From Megalobrama amblycephala (Eukaryota > Chordata > Actinopteri > Cypriniformes > Xenocyprididae), in the NCBI RefSeq assembly GCF_018812025.1, contig NC_063049.1, positions 40,351,503 to 40,415,502 of the forward strand: a stretch of DNA of 64,000 bases, written 5' to 3'. A program made the position numbers and the translations under genes. Shown here one piece after another: positions 10,301 through 21,439 of this stretch; positions within the stretch are counted from its first letter, which is position 1, and every line of letters begins with the position of its first letter. Below the pieces are notes generated by a model. It was not told where the DNA came from. It did not search any database and saw nothing but the letters and a program-made list of their open reading frames with translations.

Positions 10301-12072
10301 AAACAAGCTTCCATAGATTATTTATGTTAAACACTTCAAACCTATACTAAACTTAATATATTCAATAACAGATGAAATGACTTTGGGAGCATTTTTAATA
10401 TTTTAGGCATTTTTGTTATTATAAAATTGTGAATCTCTAGACATCATGGGCTTTCAGTGTTATTTTAGCATTATTTATATAGTAGTATTTAGTGATGTTT
10501 TCAATTAACTTTTACTTTTACATTTTCAGTTTAAGTTTTAGGAATTTTGTTATGTGCTTTTGTATTTTTATTTCGTTTTTTTATATATATATTTCTTTTG
10601 AGCTATTATTTATATTTATTTCAGTTTTAGTTATTGTAGTACTTCAGCTTACTAACTGAAATGTTATTCAAATTTTTAAAGTTATTATATAAGTTTTTAA
10701 AGTTAAGTTTCTCATCTAATGTTTATTAATTTTTTTTTATTTTAGCTTCATATTTAATCAGCTATAAACTGCTCTTTCTGAGTGTTTGTTTCAAATTCAG
10801 ACTTGCTTGCAAACCAGCTCCAATCTTTAATTAGTCTGTGAAGGCTCTTTTTGGAACATTTATACAAATATAAATTAGTATATAAATCAGTCTACTAATT
10901 CAAAAGATTGTTACCTTACATACAAATGGTCATCCACATTTCTACAACTTGCTCATCTATGAATTGCATCAAAGGTTATGGAAAAGTCATTCACTGTGTG
11001 GGTGAAGTGTGGGAAACCCTGAAGAGAAAGTATAATTCTCTCCACTGCTTGCTTTGTCTCAGAACTGGGCTTGTATTTGTCTTTCATTTTGCTTTAGAGG
11101 GCTTCAAAGACACAGGGAGACTATTATACAGAAGTTAGCTGTACAAAAGCAGCAAGAAATCAGCAATGAGGAAGAGATCATCGCAAAAGCGGTCGCTGAA
11201 CGTGAGGCCAGACAGGCCCGAGAGCAGCGTGAGAAAGAAGAACAGCATGCAGCCATGTTGAAATCTATTGCTGCACACAGAGAATCCATGGTAAATGAGC
11301 TAATCCTAATGTTTTTATGCATATAAAACATTTCAAATGTATGATTTCAATTTTAAGCTTCCTCTAGTAATAGATGCATGATTTTTTAAATTTTTTATTA
11401 AACTAAAAGTAAGTATAGCCAATGTATTACAGTGATATTTTACCACAGTGACATTTTTCTCAACTCTATATCAGAGGCAAGAGCAGGAACGAAAGGCAGA
11501 GGAAGAAAAACAGAAAGCTCTGGAGATGCTGAATGCAAAGAAGGAAGCAGATAAAATCTTCATGGAAAAGCAAGAACTTAAAGCTCAAAAAGCTAAAGAA
11601 GAAGGGAAAGCATTGCAAGACATCTACATACAAGAAATGGTGGGTATAGCTCTTAATATGTTTTATTTTATGCATTGAACTCATGATTTCTCTTAAATGC
11701 AACATTGGTTTTGCGAAGGCTGAAAAACGTGCAAAGGATCACCGTACGAAAAAAGAACAGAAGGACTTTGTGGAGAGGAACACCGCTCTCATTGTTGAGG
11801 AAGAAAACCAGTTCCAGAAATACGCCAAACAAGTCATCGAAACAGCCGAGAAGGGAGGCAGAAACATCTACCCGCTCCTGAAGGCTGGCAGAGAGGGCAT
11901 CGGAGGGGGCCTGGGGCCCATGCTCAGTGGAATTAGACCAAGTTATCTAGTCCAAGATGAGTCGGGTGTTCAGATGCCCAATTATGTGAGCGGCACCACT
12001 CAAAGCATAAAAGAGCTGAACGAGACCTCTGACATCCAGAAGTCCAAGAAAAGACTAGGATTTACCTGGTAA
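4343..12072 (+). CDS. cfap210: Cilia and flagella associated protein 210 (CCDC173), complete, 9 coding exons
   Basis: Predicted axonemal coiled-coil protein; the mammalian orthologue is reported as a microtubule inner protein of ciliary doublets. Exons: 4343-4409, 4500-4699, 6770-6943, 7022-7227, 9107-9263, 9355-9494, 11098-11290, 11475-11639, 11719-12072. They sum to 1656 nt (551 codons plus stop), close to the human length as I recall it. All junctions are GT-AG with compatible phases (1,0,0,2,0,2,0,0). The start MSTASVTTGVVQYGRRKGSS lies in a short first exon; LSKSEWQRVQD in exon 2 is a good family marker. Exons 3-9 encode an almost unbroken Glu/Lys/Gln-rich helix of the TPH (trichohyalin-plectin homology) type. 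The end is Gly-rich then KKRLGFTW. The exon 9 acceptor (GCGAAG) has a poor pyrimidine tract. Introns carry several transposons. Confidence 0.9.
5238..5972. mobile_element. Inverted-repeat element with AAGGCCCC ends in cfap210 intron 2
   Basis: The left end AAGGCCCCAGTATACTT mirrors the right end (reverse complement AAAGGCCCCGATATACTT). Sub-terminal CTTCGTTT/GAACGAAG motifs occur at both ends. There is no transposase; the ORFs inside are non-conserved. Likely a non-autonomous DNA transposon. Confidence 0.65.
6364..6476. repeat. Short palindromic element in cfap210 intron 2
   Basis: AAAGCAATAAGGTACT near 6364 is mirrored by AGTACCTTATTGCTT near 6459-6473, forming a hairpin of about 110 bp. It may be part of a larger decayed repeat. 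Confidence 0.55.
7369..7830. mobile_element. Repeat rich in GTAACTAAT/AAGTAATGCGTTAC motifs, split by a hAT-like MITE
   Basis: The sequence GTTGGGGAAAGTTACTTTTA, then a mixture of AAGTAATGCG and GTTACTTAGTTAC motifs, is the first of two adjacent copies of this repeat type. It is interrupted by the element at 7408-7716. It lies in cfap210 intron 4. Confidence 0.6.
7408..7716. mobile_element. hAT-like MITE (309 bp) nested in another repeat
   Basis: The ends TAGGGCTGTCAAACGATTAA and (reverse complement of the right end) TAGGGCAGTCAAACGATTTA are inverted repeats. The flanks GTCACAAT (7400-7407) and GTTACAAT (7717-7724) form an 8-bp target duplication with one mismatch, as expected for hAT. The interior is AT-rich and itself palindromic around a short TA tract. 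Confidence 0.8.
7831..8766. mobile_element. Second copy of the GTAATGCGTTAC repeat family
   Basis: Begins GTGTTGGGAAAAGTCATTTT and ends GTAATGCGTTACCCCCAGTA. Sub-terminal regions hold many AAGTAATGCGTTAC/GTAACTAATT motifs in both orientations. It is a non-coding filler of cfap210 intron 4, probably a non-autonomous DNA transposon. Confidence 0.6.
8863..8893. repeat. Poly(A) tract
   Basis: About 27 consecutive A residues in cfap210 intron 4, after a short run of ATT. Confidence 0.9.
9509..9889. mobile_element. Family A fold-back MITE (GGGTTAGTTCACCC ends)
   Basis: The left arm AAAGGGTTAGTTCACCCAAA, followed by ATGAAAATTCTGTCATTAAT and CACCCTCATG, is mirrored at 9838-9889 (TGAGGGTGAGTAATTAATGA, then CATTTTTGGGTGAAC). 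It starts only 14 nt after the splice donor of cfap210 exon 6. Other copies here: 28107, 34013, 34413, 37847, 42598, 49471, 58672 and 62134. Confidence 0.85.
9962..10315. mobile_element. Fold-back MITE with ATGGAAGCTTGTTTC ends
   Basis: TATGGAAGCTTGTTTCTGCT at the left is mirrored by GGAAACAAGCTTCCATA at the right. The interior is a series of TCTCACAATTCTGACTTTTT-like units in both orientations. The short flanking sequence GATTATT is present on both sides and may be the target duplication. A decayed partial copy lies at 31753-31890. Confidence 0.8.
10455..10765. repeat. Family C: T-rich dispersed repeat (TTTTAGTTATTGTAGTA type)
   Basis: A T-rich non-coding stretch (GTTATTTTAGCATTATTTAT, then TTTTACATTTTCAGTTTAAG, then TTTTAGTTATT). 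It recurs in similar order at about 36430-36650, 57690-58030 and 60950-61260. There are no visible terminal repeats; its nature is unknown. Confidence 0.5.
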
Positions 12073-12122
12073 TACTTTACAACATCTAGTTGTTAGAATG
12101 ACTCTCTCTTGCTAATTGCGAT

Positions 12123-12128
12123 AATAAA
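12123..12128 (+). terminator. Poly(A) signal of cfap210
   Basis: AATAAA 51 bp after the stop codon, with another AATAAA about 20 bp further on. The first is the likely cleavage signal. Confidence 0.7.
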
Positions 12129-12979
12129 GATTTTATGCAAAATAAATGTTAATTGCTGTATCTTAAAATATCAAATTGGATGTTTGTAAGTACAGTATGT
12201 TTAGAAATATTCTGATTGTTACAACTTCCTAAATTTGGTCTAGGGTTAGAAGAGGCAACATTGAGATTGTGTTCATTATATGTGCAAGAGACAGAACGCT
12301 ACACAATAAACAGTTATTTTACAATTAAGAAAAAAGGCGTGAGATAATAATAGTAGAAATAATGAAAAAGCATCAAAATAGCAAAAGGAAAAATATATGC
12401 AATATTTACTAAAGCAATAGAAGAAAACAAAATAATAAACCTGGGAAATGGACACAAGTGGCACCAAAGAAAAGAAAAGAACAAAACAAAGGAGAAGATC
12501 GTCAACACAACATCAAAGATAAGAAATAATAAGGAAACAAAAATGAGATGACAACTCAAAACTGTACGAAGTAAGAATGTCACTAAGCATAACAAAAGGG
12601 CAGTTAAACAACACAGTCACGTCACAAAGGAACAGGAAAGCAAAGCTGTCTTCGCCTTTGTCCTGTTGCTTTTAAACAAGTACAGGTTTCTGCAGGAATG
12701 ATGGGCGAGACCATAAACAGAGGGGTGTTTTTTTGTTACCTGATTTGCCCACGTCAAAGTGTGGGTAGGGTTTAGGGGTGGGGTCGGGTGAAAGGGATCA
12801 TTTTCATTGCATGATATATAAACACCCACCAGTTTGAAAACACCCTCAAATACAGATACGCCCACTTTTGTTCTGCAGAGACCTCATACTCCTTTTAAAC
12901 GCTGGTGCCAGACAGGATTGGCAGTGGAAACCATGACGTCACTCATGTTAATAATGATTGACAGCTTCCCGAACCAATC

Positions 12980-13372
12980 CGCTTGTTAAGTCATGACGTA
13001 AGGAACGCCGTTTCCGGGTCCAAGCCTCGACTCGTTTCACTTGAGAATGCCATCGACGGCTGTTTATGAGTGCTATTTATTCATAATAAACATCAAACAT
13101 TTTAAAAAGTTAAACATTTTAAATACTTACAGTCTACACAACAGTCTCCATGCTCACAACGTCACAGACATTAATATTTTAACGATTTATAAAAGATGAA
13201 TCATTGTCTGGCCATCTGGGATTTTGGTATGGAGATAAAGGTTATAATTATATATTTTTTGTACTATTACACCACATTGTGTGTGTATATTAGCACCATT
13301 TGTTGTTTTCTTGTGGTATGAGATAGAGCGTTTGGACCCGGAAGCGCTGCCGCGTGACGTCAGACTTAACAA
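12980..13372. mobile_element. Fold-back element with TTCCGGGTCCAA arms
   Basis: GTTAAGTCATGACGTAAGG, then CCGTTTCCGGGTCCAAGCC at 12985-13030, is mirrored by TTTGGACCCGGAAGCGC and TGACGTCAGACTTAAC at 13330-13370. Non-coding interior. Confidence 0.6.
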
Positions 13373-14135
13373 CCGAAAAGAGTGCCCCAGGGATGACGCG
13401 TTTTTGTAGGCCAACCCGGAAGTTAGCGGGTCACGGGTTCCCTCGACTGAAAGCCTATTAATTTTTCCCATAGACTTTTGGAAAATCGCAGAAAATAAGC
13501 TCTGTGTTTAACAAAGGGTTATGACACTTACACGTTTTGTCTATCAAGATAATCTTTACAAGTTAACACAACATTTATACATTTTGAAGCCTAAATAAAG
13601 TCGTCAGATATAAAAGGCTAACAGTAGGCTATAAACGGACTACAGCACACCATGGTCGCGGATCAACGTCGTCACCACCAAGCTTCCTCAAACTGTATTT
13701 AAAAAACAACTTTATTTACAAACATGCTCGCTGATTATGATATGCGCTGTGTATGAATACTTATCCACTTTTTCATGAGAAATGCTGTCCAAATGTCCCG
13801 TTTTTAATGATGACGTCTAAAGTCCCCGCCAAAGGAAGTAGTCCCTTTTAGCAATTTGTTAGCAACCGCCGATTTTAAGACACAGTAAAAGTATAAAAAA
13901 AAAAAAAAAATCACAAGTGGGTTATAACTGGTGTGTTTTATATCATAGATCAAAACGTGAAAGTATTTAGAGGCTTTGTTAACCACAGACCTTATTTCAG
14001 GCGATTTAGCAAAAACCCATTCAGAAAACCCATAGACTTTACGGCGTTGGAACCGGAAGTCCAAAAATGCTAACTCGCTTCCGGGTTTTGCCTACAAAAA
14101 TGCGTCATCCCTGAGGCACTCTATAGCCGTTCCGT
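13373..14135. mobile_element. Fold-back element with GAGTGCC/GGGATGACGC arms
   Basis: AGAGTGCCCCAGGGATGACG, followed by TTTTTGTAGGCCAACCCGGA at 13378-13425, is mirrored by TTCCGGGTTTTGCCTACAAA and ATGCGTCATCCCTGAGGCAC at 14080-14120. It adjoins the previous fold-back element and shares its CCGGAAG motifs, so the two may form one composite element. Confidence 0.6.
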
Positions 14136-14203
14136 GTAGGTGTGCCTAAGAAATTGACAGGAGGAGGAGGAAGAGAGAAAAGGCACACAACTACCGGGGC
14201 ATA

Positions 14204-15110
14204 AAGGTGCGTTCACGTGGCCTCGTAATTCCTGTAGTTATGAGATTCGAGCTTGTAAAAAGCGTTCACGTCCTCGTAGAGCTCGTAATTACAGCTTGTA
14301 AGCTGGGAGTTTTCTGAAGGCTCCCAGATGTACCACGTGGCCACTGTACCACCTGACCGCTGTAGATTCATTTAGGTGTTGATAGTGGTGCCATGGAAAC
14401 GCATAATTCCCAGTCCAAGGACCAAAAGGACTTGTCTGGCTATCACCAGACCAAGCTCAATTTAAAATTGAACATTGGTCTGGGGAGTTTGCTATGTATT
14501 TCCTACTGCACAAGAGGCGTGATCAACGAGCATTATTCTCGCAATTGGATAGTCCTTCAACCAATCAGATCAACGATCCGGGTGACGTAACTTTGCAGAG
14601 CGACGCAAAAACTCCAGACAGGTTTAGTTTGTATTGGTTTATAGCATTGATCAGCGGTTTGCAGAAGCAGCAATGGCATCGAGCGATTTTTGTAGGTTGT
14701 GCAAAAAAAACATGAAAGTGAGTGGTATTTACACCACAGAGCGATTTGTTTGCTAAACTAAAGAAGTCATTTAGCATCAATGAGAGGTTAAAAGGAATTG
14801 GATTGACGGTCGTGTGAGAGACGTCATCGTGTTATACCCGCCCAGAGCCATGGAAAGAGCTCTGTACCCGCCAATAGCGAGCAAGGTGGATAGGCCAGTC
14901 TGTGATTGGTTCCCGCAAAAGTGTAACAGATGCAGCAGAAATGAATGTACGGGTTTCCAGACTGAGTTGCCGGGCGAAATCAAATCGCCGGCAGATCAGG
15001 CTGGGTTTACCCAGTCTACAAAAGGACGTGAACAGCTCCGAATATAACATCACGTGTTATCATTTCAAGATTCCGGTAAATACGAGGTGGCTTGAACGCA
15101 GCATAACACC
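14204..15110. mobile_element. Inverted-repeat element interrupted by a hAT-like MITE
   Basis: GGTGCGTTCACGTGGCCTCG at 14207 and the reverse complement of 15080-15110 (GCGTTCAAGCCACCTCGTA) form imperfect terminal repeats. The element at 14432-15019 is inserted within it. Confidence 0.6.
14432..15019. mobile_element. hAT-like MITE (588 bp) with perfect 8-bp target duplication
   Basis: AAAAGGAC flanks both sides (14424-14431 and 15020-15027). The ends TTGTCTGGCTATCACC and (right, reversed) GTAGACTGGGTAAACC are short imperfect inverted repeats of the hAT type. Overlapping ORFs up to 113 codons inside have no transposase features. Confidence 0.85.
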
Positions 15111-15683
15111 GATGTATACCTCAAAAAAAAAAAAAAAAAGGAAAAAAAGAAAGAATAAACTGAAAGCAGTCAAATTAAAGTATGACTTCACTTTGGGACG
15201 CCGGGCGTCTTCATTATACAGAACAAACACATGCAATAACTAAGATAGATATTATTTCTACACTAAAACATGATCATTCGATATAATTTTTTTAATTTTA
15301 TTTTAAAAACTACATTTCAACAAAATAACATTATATAGCCTACCACAGGACTATCATTTGTAAGCATTTATCATACATTTTTTTAATTTGTTCTAATGCT
15401 CCACTACATAAGAAAAAGCTGAAATTGTTGCATGTGTGTGTGTATGTATAATATACATGTGTGATTTGTGGAGAGAGAAAAAAAAAAAGAAAAGAAAAAA
15501 AAATGGGGGGGATTTTTAAAATGTTTTTCCCCCCCTTGAAAATATGTCACATAATAATAGTGTAGCAAAAAAAAAAAATGGGGAAAATGTTTTTTTTTTT
15601 TTCTTGAAACACTACAGTGTAGAACTGATTATCACAGAAAGACTTTAAAAAAAATCCCCCTGCCCCCGTTTTTTCCCAAATCG

Positions 15684-15711
<28 letters not shown>
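15684..15711. repeat. (GT)14 microsatellite
   Basis: Uninterrupted GT dinucleotides. Confidence 0.95.
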
Positions 15712-15714
<3 letters not shown>

Positions 15715-16460
15715 GCCTACATACTATTTTGTCAGCTGATTACGGAAACAGTCAATATTGCATCATAATTATCCCTTAGGGTTACGGTAAACCTCTGCGT
15801 TCTGTCTCAATACATATATTAGTCAGTTCATTGTAATGATCTCATTAGTCAGTTCATTGTAATATCAATCTGCAATAGGTCACAAAAGAGTTTTGAGCAG
15901 AAGCAAAGACAGACAGCGAAGGCGTCATGTTTTGTTTATGCTTGTACAGGCTGTTTGTTTCACTTTGACTCTTTCTGTGTTGCCATGACCACTTATTATA
16001 AGCGTTTTTGGGCTTGTTGTTTAAGCTTGTCTCAGAAGCGAACGGGTTTATTGAGTTATTAAAGTGAGCAAACATGAATCATGATATTTTGGTCTTATTT
16101 TCAGCATAAAGCATTTGGATTCATTTCGTTTTATGGGCTTGATCTTGTTCGCTGATTTTTTTTAACAAGATCTGGCAACACAAATGAGTCAAGGCTTGTG
16201 CTTTCAAATAGACACATCTCCGATGACGTTAAAAACGTCATTATCTACTAGCTTTGCATCACAAATGACACAGTATGCACTTGTACACTATGTACTCTTC
16301 CGTGTAGTGTGTGGATTTTAGAAGGTTATTTTGTCATTCGACTGCCCTGTCTCAAATGGCACCCTAAACCCTCACGGTCTTCTTCTGAGTCCGCACTTTC
16401 TGTGACGTAATGCCGCTTTGACTGCGGGGTAGAAGCAAAGTCCCTATCAAGAAAAGTCTA

Positions 16461-16800
16461 GTTGCGTCCCAAACGACGCACTATACACTATGCACTTATA
16501 CACTATGTACTTATGCACTATGTACTCATCCATGTAGTGCGTGAATTGTATAAGGTTATTTTGTCATTTAACAATGGAGTCCGATACCCCCTCTCCCTCC
16601 TCTACGTAATTAAAGCTGCGACAGTTGAGTGCATGAAGTGTCCAACATTCCACACTTCGTTTTTTCCGTTAATTTAGTGCACCATCCAGGTATTTAAAGT
16701 GCACTTTTTCTTTTTGGAATTTTCAGTGTGAACGCACTCGCACTATTTATACTTAAAAACGTCATAGAATAGTGCACAAGTACGCGAATTGGGATGCACC
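16461..16800. mobile_element. MITE with GCGTCCCAAA ends
   Basis: GTTGCGTCCCAAACGACGCA at the left is mirrored by TACGCGAATTGGGATGCACC at the right. The interior contains CACTATGCACTTATACACTA-type tandem units. A truncated relative precedes it at about 16250-16400. Confidence 0.65.
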
Positions 16801-16805
16801 TAAGA

Positions 16806-17757
16806 TGTGTCCGAAACCGCTCACTCGTTCACTCATTCACTAATCCCTATATAGTGCATGGCATTTGAGTGCACTATATCTGTATGAAGTGAACGAAATG
16901 AAGTGAGTGAATTCGGAAGCTGACGTATACACTGTGCGTCGGAGATATCTGTCTCAGAAACGGCTCGACATGCGATACAACTAATTTATCCTACATGTTA
17001 TTTACATTATAAAATAATGTTAATAACAATTACAGTCATAATGACTTTATTTTGTAATCATACATGTCAGCTTTGTAGTTTAATCGATTGTGTAATTTTT
17101 TTGTCATGCTTAATGTGTTCATAATCATTTAATACTATTAAAATACTGCAAACAAAAATAAACACATTAACAAGTGTACATAATTTCATGTATTTATCCT
17201 TTTTAATAAAGTTGTTAGAAACTCTTACGCTCACAGATTACGCGGTCTTTGAGCTCCCTCAGGCGACCGTTATGATTTGAATACGCTACCTACAGATGAT
17301 TAACGATTTTTTTTTAAATCATCCACTAAATTATCATCTTTTAAAGTTTAATGAGTTAACAGTGCCACAAATTATTAAAACACATTGCTGTTAGTAAAAC
17401 ACATTAAATTGATTTAATTCCTACATAATATATTTTAATAATAAAAATATTTTTTATTAATATAATTTCATTTTTTTTAATTCATCTATATAATAATGTC
17501 CCCCCTACATTTTAGTAGGTTTTATTCAAGTAGTGATTAATTAAAAAAAGAAAAGGTTAAAAAAATTGGATTTTGGGAAATAGTGCTTCAGCAAGTGTAC
17601 ATCGAATGTACACTCGGAATCAGAGAGAATTGTGGGTATAAAGTAGTGAACGAATGTAGGGAATGAAGTCGTTCACTCAGAATTCGGACACCACTACAAA
17701 ATGGCCGACACCCTATATAGTGGACTATATAGTGGATAGGGAGCGGTTTCAGACACA
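16806..17757. mobile_element. MITE with GTGTCCGAAACCGCTC ends
   Basis: GTGTCCGAAACCGCTCACTC at 16808 is mirrored by GGGAGCGGTTTCAGACACAG at 17739-17757. CCCTATATAGTG occurs sub-terminally at both ends. Non-coding, AT-rich centre. Confidence 0.75.
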
Positions 17758-17759
17758 GC

Positions 17760-18170
17760 TCTAGTCTGTTAACTCGGCGGCCATCTTTGCAACTCCTCCA
17801 GGTAGCTATTTCGGGCATCCAAGACCAAGTCCTATCTATTTGAATGGGGGAATCCTGAAATCTCAAAAACTCCTTAGCGAACTCACAAATAAATAACATA
17901 TTTCAAATCAGCAACAAAATCTGACATGAACTGTCCCATAAATGTTGTTTCTTATGCTCAAATAGCATTAAAAATGCTTATTTTCAGGCTAGACTAGCCT
18001 ATGCGCATATGCAGTCCTAAGCACGAGTCTCAGGTTTCTATGGGAACCGGAGCCTCTAACGGCCGCTGTAGTGACGCAATGACTTAATCAATCTTAATCT
18101 TATTAATCAGTGATTGGCTCTTTTACTTACGTATTCCGCCATATTGTGCGTTGCAGTTTCTGTCCTGCGT
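17760..18170 (+). mobile_element. Family D repeat, copy 1
   Basis: Contains, in order, CTCGGCGGCCATCTTT, TTTTCAGGCTAGACTAGCC, ATGCGCATATGCAGTCCTA, TTTCTATGGGAACCGGAGC and CCGCCATATTGTGCG. The same string of motifs is found reversed at 44690-45082, which defines the family. Confidence 0.65.
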
Positions 18171-18528
18171 TCCATTCGGAAGGGCTCATCCCTATACCCT
18201 AATCCATTCAAAGGGTTTTCCCTCTCTGGAGTGAGAACTTCGAAGGGATGAAGGGTGTAGGGGTCAAAGAAACTCGTTTATCTCATCTTAACGAGACAAT
18301 CAAGGAGGAGTAGATTGTGCAAGTTGCGCCTTTTGTTTAACGTTAGTTTATTTATTTATTTATTTTTGGTTTATCTCTCCATTGTCACGTGTATGTTCTG
18401 TTTAGTTCACCTTCTGTCCTGTCTGCATTAGCTCTCATTAATCACCATGGTTTCTTATTAGTTAAGACTTGTCAGCTGTTCCCGTTTAGTGATCATCATC
18501 TATGTATTTAAGTTCCTGTCTGTTCTCG

Positions 18529-20004
18529 CCCACTAAACATTGGACGTCGGATAGACGTGCAGATCATGTCTATATTAGGTCCGTCGGTCCATGACCATTT
18601 CTGAACATCTATTCGACGTCCAAACTAGGTCCACTATTTGGACGTCCAACCATGACCCAACTTGGACGTCATCTTGACGTTCAACATTTGACCTTTGAAC
18701 TGGGTAATTTTTTTGGACGTCTATAACAGGTGCCGGAAATTTACATGATTAATATGTAATATTTGTTTTATAGGGCCTATCAACATGATTAATACATGAA
18801 GAGATCAGATGCAAAAGCCTCTAAGTGCCATCTGAAATTTTCTTCTAGAATGATCATTTTTATCAAGCTTGTATATTTAAGTTCAATGATTTCACTTAAA
18901 TTGCAATGCAAATTATCTATTAATTGTCATTTAAGTGAAAGTACTTAACTATACAGGCTTTATAAAAATTATCATTCTAGAAGAATTTCAGATGGCACTT
19001 AGAGGCTTTTGCATCTGATCTCTTCACATACAGATTATTTATAAACAAACACGATTTATTATGTGATTGCCTATTTATTTATTCAGGCCATGTTTTTTTT
19101 TTTTTTTTTTTTTTACATTTTCCTGTTTTTCTTTAACTGGGTTATTTAAAGTAGCCTAATCAAGTTATTTCTTTATGCATACATGTATTTTTGCATGTAT
19201 CTGTTTATTTATTTGGAAATGCAACTTGTGGGAAATTATAGTTCAGAAAATAATTTCATGGTAGCATATATTAGGCCTATCCTCATTTCTAATTTAAAAA
19301 GAACCAACAGCAGCTAAAGGACAGGCGAGGACAACTCTCTATCAAGGGCTTTGGATTTCAACCAAAGAGACAAAAACCAGTCAACATCACTCTTATTGGT
19401 CGAGGCAGCACATCATCATAACCCAACCAGTAAACGCCACTCTGATTGGCCGAGGCAACAAGACAGGCATTTCGCGCGAGTGTTCAACCATTGCAAAATG
19501 TCGGCACAGCTTTTCATCCTGCATCGCTGCATTTATTTTTGAATAAAGATGAAAATGGTGATATTGAATTGTGATTTATTTGTATTTGTATAACTGTAGT
19601 GTTGTATGTAGTCCCATGTTTCCAGAGGGTGGAGGACATGTTGTGTTGTAATGCGTTTCCTGTTGAAACTAGAAGTTGAGCCAAACAAAGCTACAGGAAA
19701 ATTAACTGGCACAGAAAACATGTCCTCCACCCTCTGGAAACATGGGACCACAGTTATAGAAGTTATAAAAACGACATCCAAAATAAGTCTAAATTTGATG
19801 TTGAAAAGACGTCCACAAACGACCACATTTGGACTATAAATAGCCCTTACACGGAGGTCCCGCGGACGTCAACATTAGACGTGCGGAAGACGTCGAAAAA
19901 AGACGTCGCCTGCCGTTACAAAACAACCCCTTCAATGGACCGAATTTGGACGTCCAAAAATGACATGAAAAAGACGTCACTCCGACGTCACATTGCACAG
20001 TGGG
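18529..20004. mobile_element. Non-autonomous element rich in GACGTC, CCCACT/AGTGGG ends
   Basis: CCCACTAAACATTGGACGTC at the left is mirrored by GACGTCACATTGCACAGTGG at the right. Sub-terminal regions are packed with GGACGTC/GACGTCC (about a dozen copies). Two internal hairpins are clear: 18795-18860 with 18968-19025 (AGAGATCAGATGCAAAAGCC and mirror), and 19612-19645 with 19715-19750 (CCATGTTTCCAGAGGGTGGA and mirror). Only short, non-conserved ORFs. Confidence 0.75.
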
Positions 20005-20429
20005 TCTGTTCATGGTCAGTCATTGTTGTTGTAACTTCAGTCATTGTTTATGTAACCTGTTTCCTATGTGTATCACCAGTAAAACGCTATTGCTTTCGTA
20101 TACTGAGTTTATCATCGTCCTTCATCGGCTAGCGCATTACATCCATATTGTATATTGTGTCTATGTAGGCTATTTTAAACATTTGAATGGACTGATAACT
20201 GTAAAGTATTTTTGTTGAAGTACAATGCCATTTTAACCATAATAATGTACCAAATCTAACTAGTACTAGAACTCCGAGCCTCCTGTACCCGTTCTGTGAC
20301 GCCAAACAGCTTCCCCGTGCAAATGATCATGGGGGCCCGCAGTGTCCCTTCAATATGGCGTCCATTTTTTTCACTCTGAAAGTGCCCTTCGGAGGGCGAT
20401 ATATCCCATTTGGAACACACCGTATATCT

Positions 20430-21410
20430 ATCTTTAGCGTATCTCGCAGACTTGCGGGCTCAGCAGAAGTGCACATCAAGGGCTCATAGCTGCCGCAAAG
20501 GGGGCGCTCGCGAGCACCCTTCTGAAAACTAAAATGACGAATGGGATACCCTACGGTCTCTTGGACCTAATGGACTTGTGCACGCAGTGGCCATAAGTCC
20601 ACAAGATCGAAAGTGGGAAAGAGGGAACGAGACACTGCATCACCAAAATGAGGCACTATGGGGTGTCCCCTCCTACCTCGAATCTACTGAAGCCTTATGA
20701 TATCTCGCAGGTGAGAAATCGCCTGCCAATGGCGTTCGAGCAAGCAAAATAAAGGTGGACTCAACCGCACTATAGGGTGGCGCTGAACACCATTGCCTCA
20801 GAATCTTGGTCCGAAGCAGAGTGCTGCCGACAAACACTCTGAGCTAAGTAACATCATGTCACATTTCCACACACTTCATACCACTTTTGGTCTTGTGGAC
20901 TTACAATGGCTGCCATGTGCGCATGTCAGTTAAATCAATGAGACTGTAGAGTGTCCCATTTGTCAATTTTAGGCTTCAGAAGGATGCTTGCGGACGCCCC
21001 CTTTGCGCCCTTGATGTGCACTTTTGCCGAGCCCGCACTGGTGTGAGCTCCGCAGCAGACTTCTTCCCGACAGTCAAAGCTACGTTATGTCATGAAAGTG
21101 TGGACTCATGGGAAGAGCACAAGTATTTAGGGTGCCATTTGGGACAGGGCCAAAGTCTTTCCCTGCACAGACCGCTGCACGGAGACAGGAGGCTATATTA
21201 TGTAGGCGCCGGGCATTTTGTCTGCTGTACATGACAGACTGTTGCACTGAGACGGGGCTGTTTATCGTGAGAGTGCTGGGAACTTTGCTGGGAACCCTAG
21301 CTGCAGTCTCCACGCTTTCATATTTCCGATTTCATAAGGCTTCAGTAGATTCAAGGAAGGAGGGGATACCCCATAGCGCCACCTTTTGGTGACGTAGTGT
21401 CGAGAAACTG
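20430..21410. mobile_element. Large fold-back element, GC-richer than its surroundings
   Basis: AGAAGTGCACATCAAGGGCT, then GCAAAGGGGGCGCTCGCGAG at 20466-20520, is mirrored at about 20970-21045. A second pair, CTATGGGGTGTCCCCTCCTA with GAATCTACTGAAGCCTTATG at 20655-20702, is mirrored at 21335-21385. The pairs interlace, so this is probably two related elements, one inserted in or duplicated beside the other. ORFs here are in arm sequence and are not conserved. Confidence 0.55.
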
Positions 21411-21439
21411 ACTCAAAAGGGAATCAGGATAGAACATGA

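Noticed and set aside
14902..15243. 113-codon ORF ending in a Lys-rich stretch
   Set aside because: Crosses the boundary of a hAT-like MITE and a poly(A) tract; not conserved.
20000..20218. Cys/Tyr-rich short ORF that could be a small membrane protein
   Set aside because: Straddles the end of the GACGTC element and an unassigned repeat; no homology recognised and overlapping frames are similar.
21016..21392. Overlapping ORFs of 72-94 codons on both strands
   Set aside because: They read through the arms of a fold-back element; coding-like length reflects higher GC content only.
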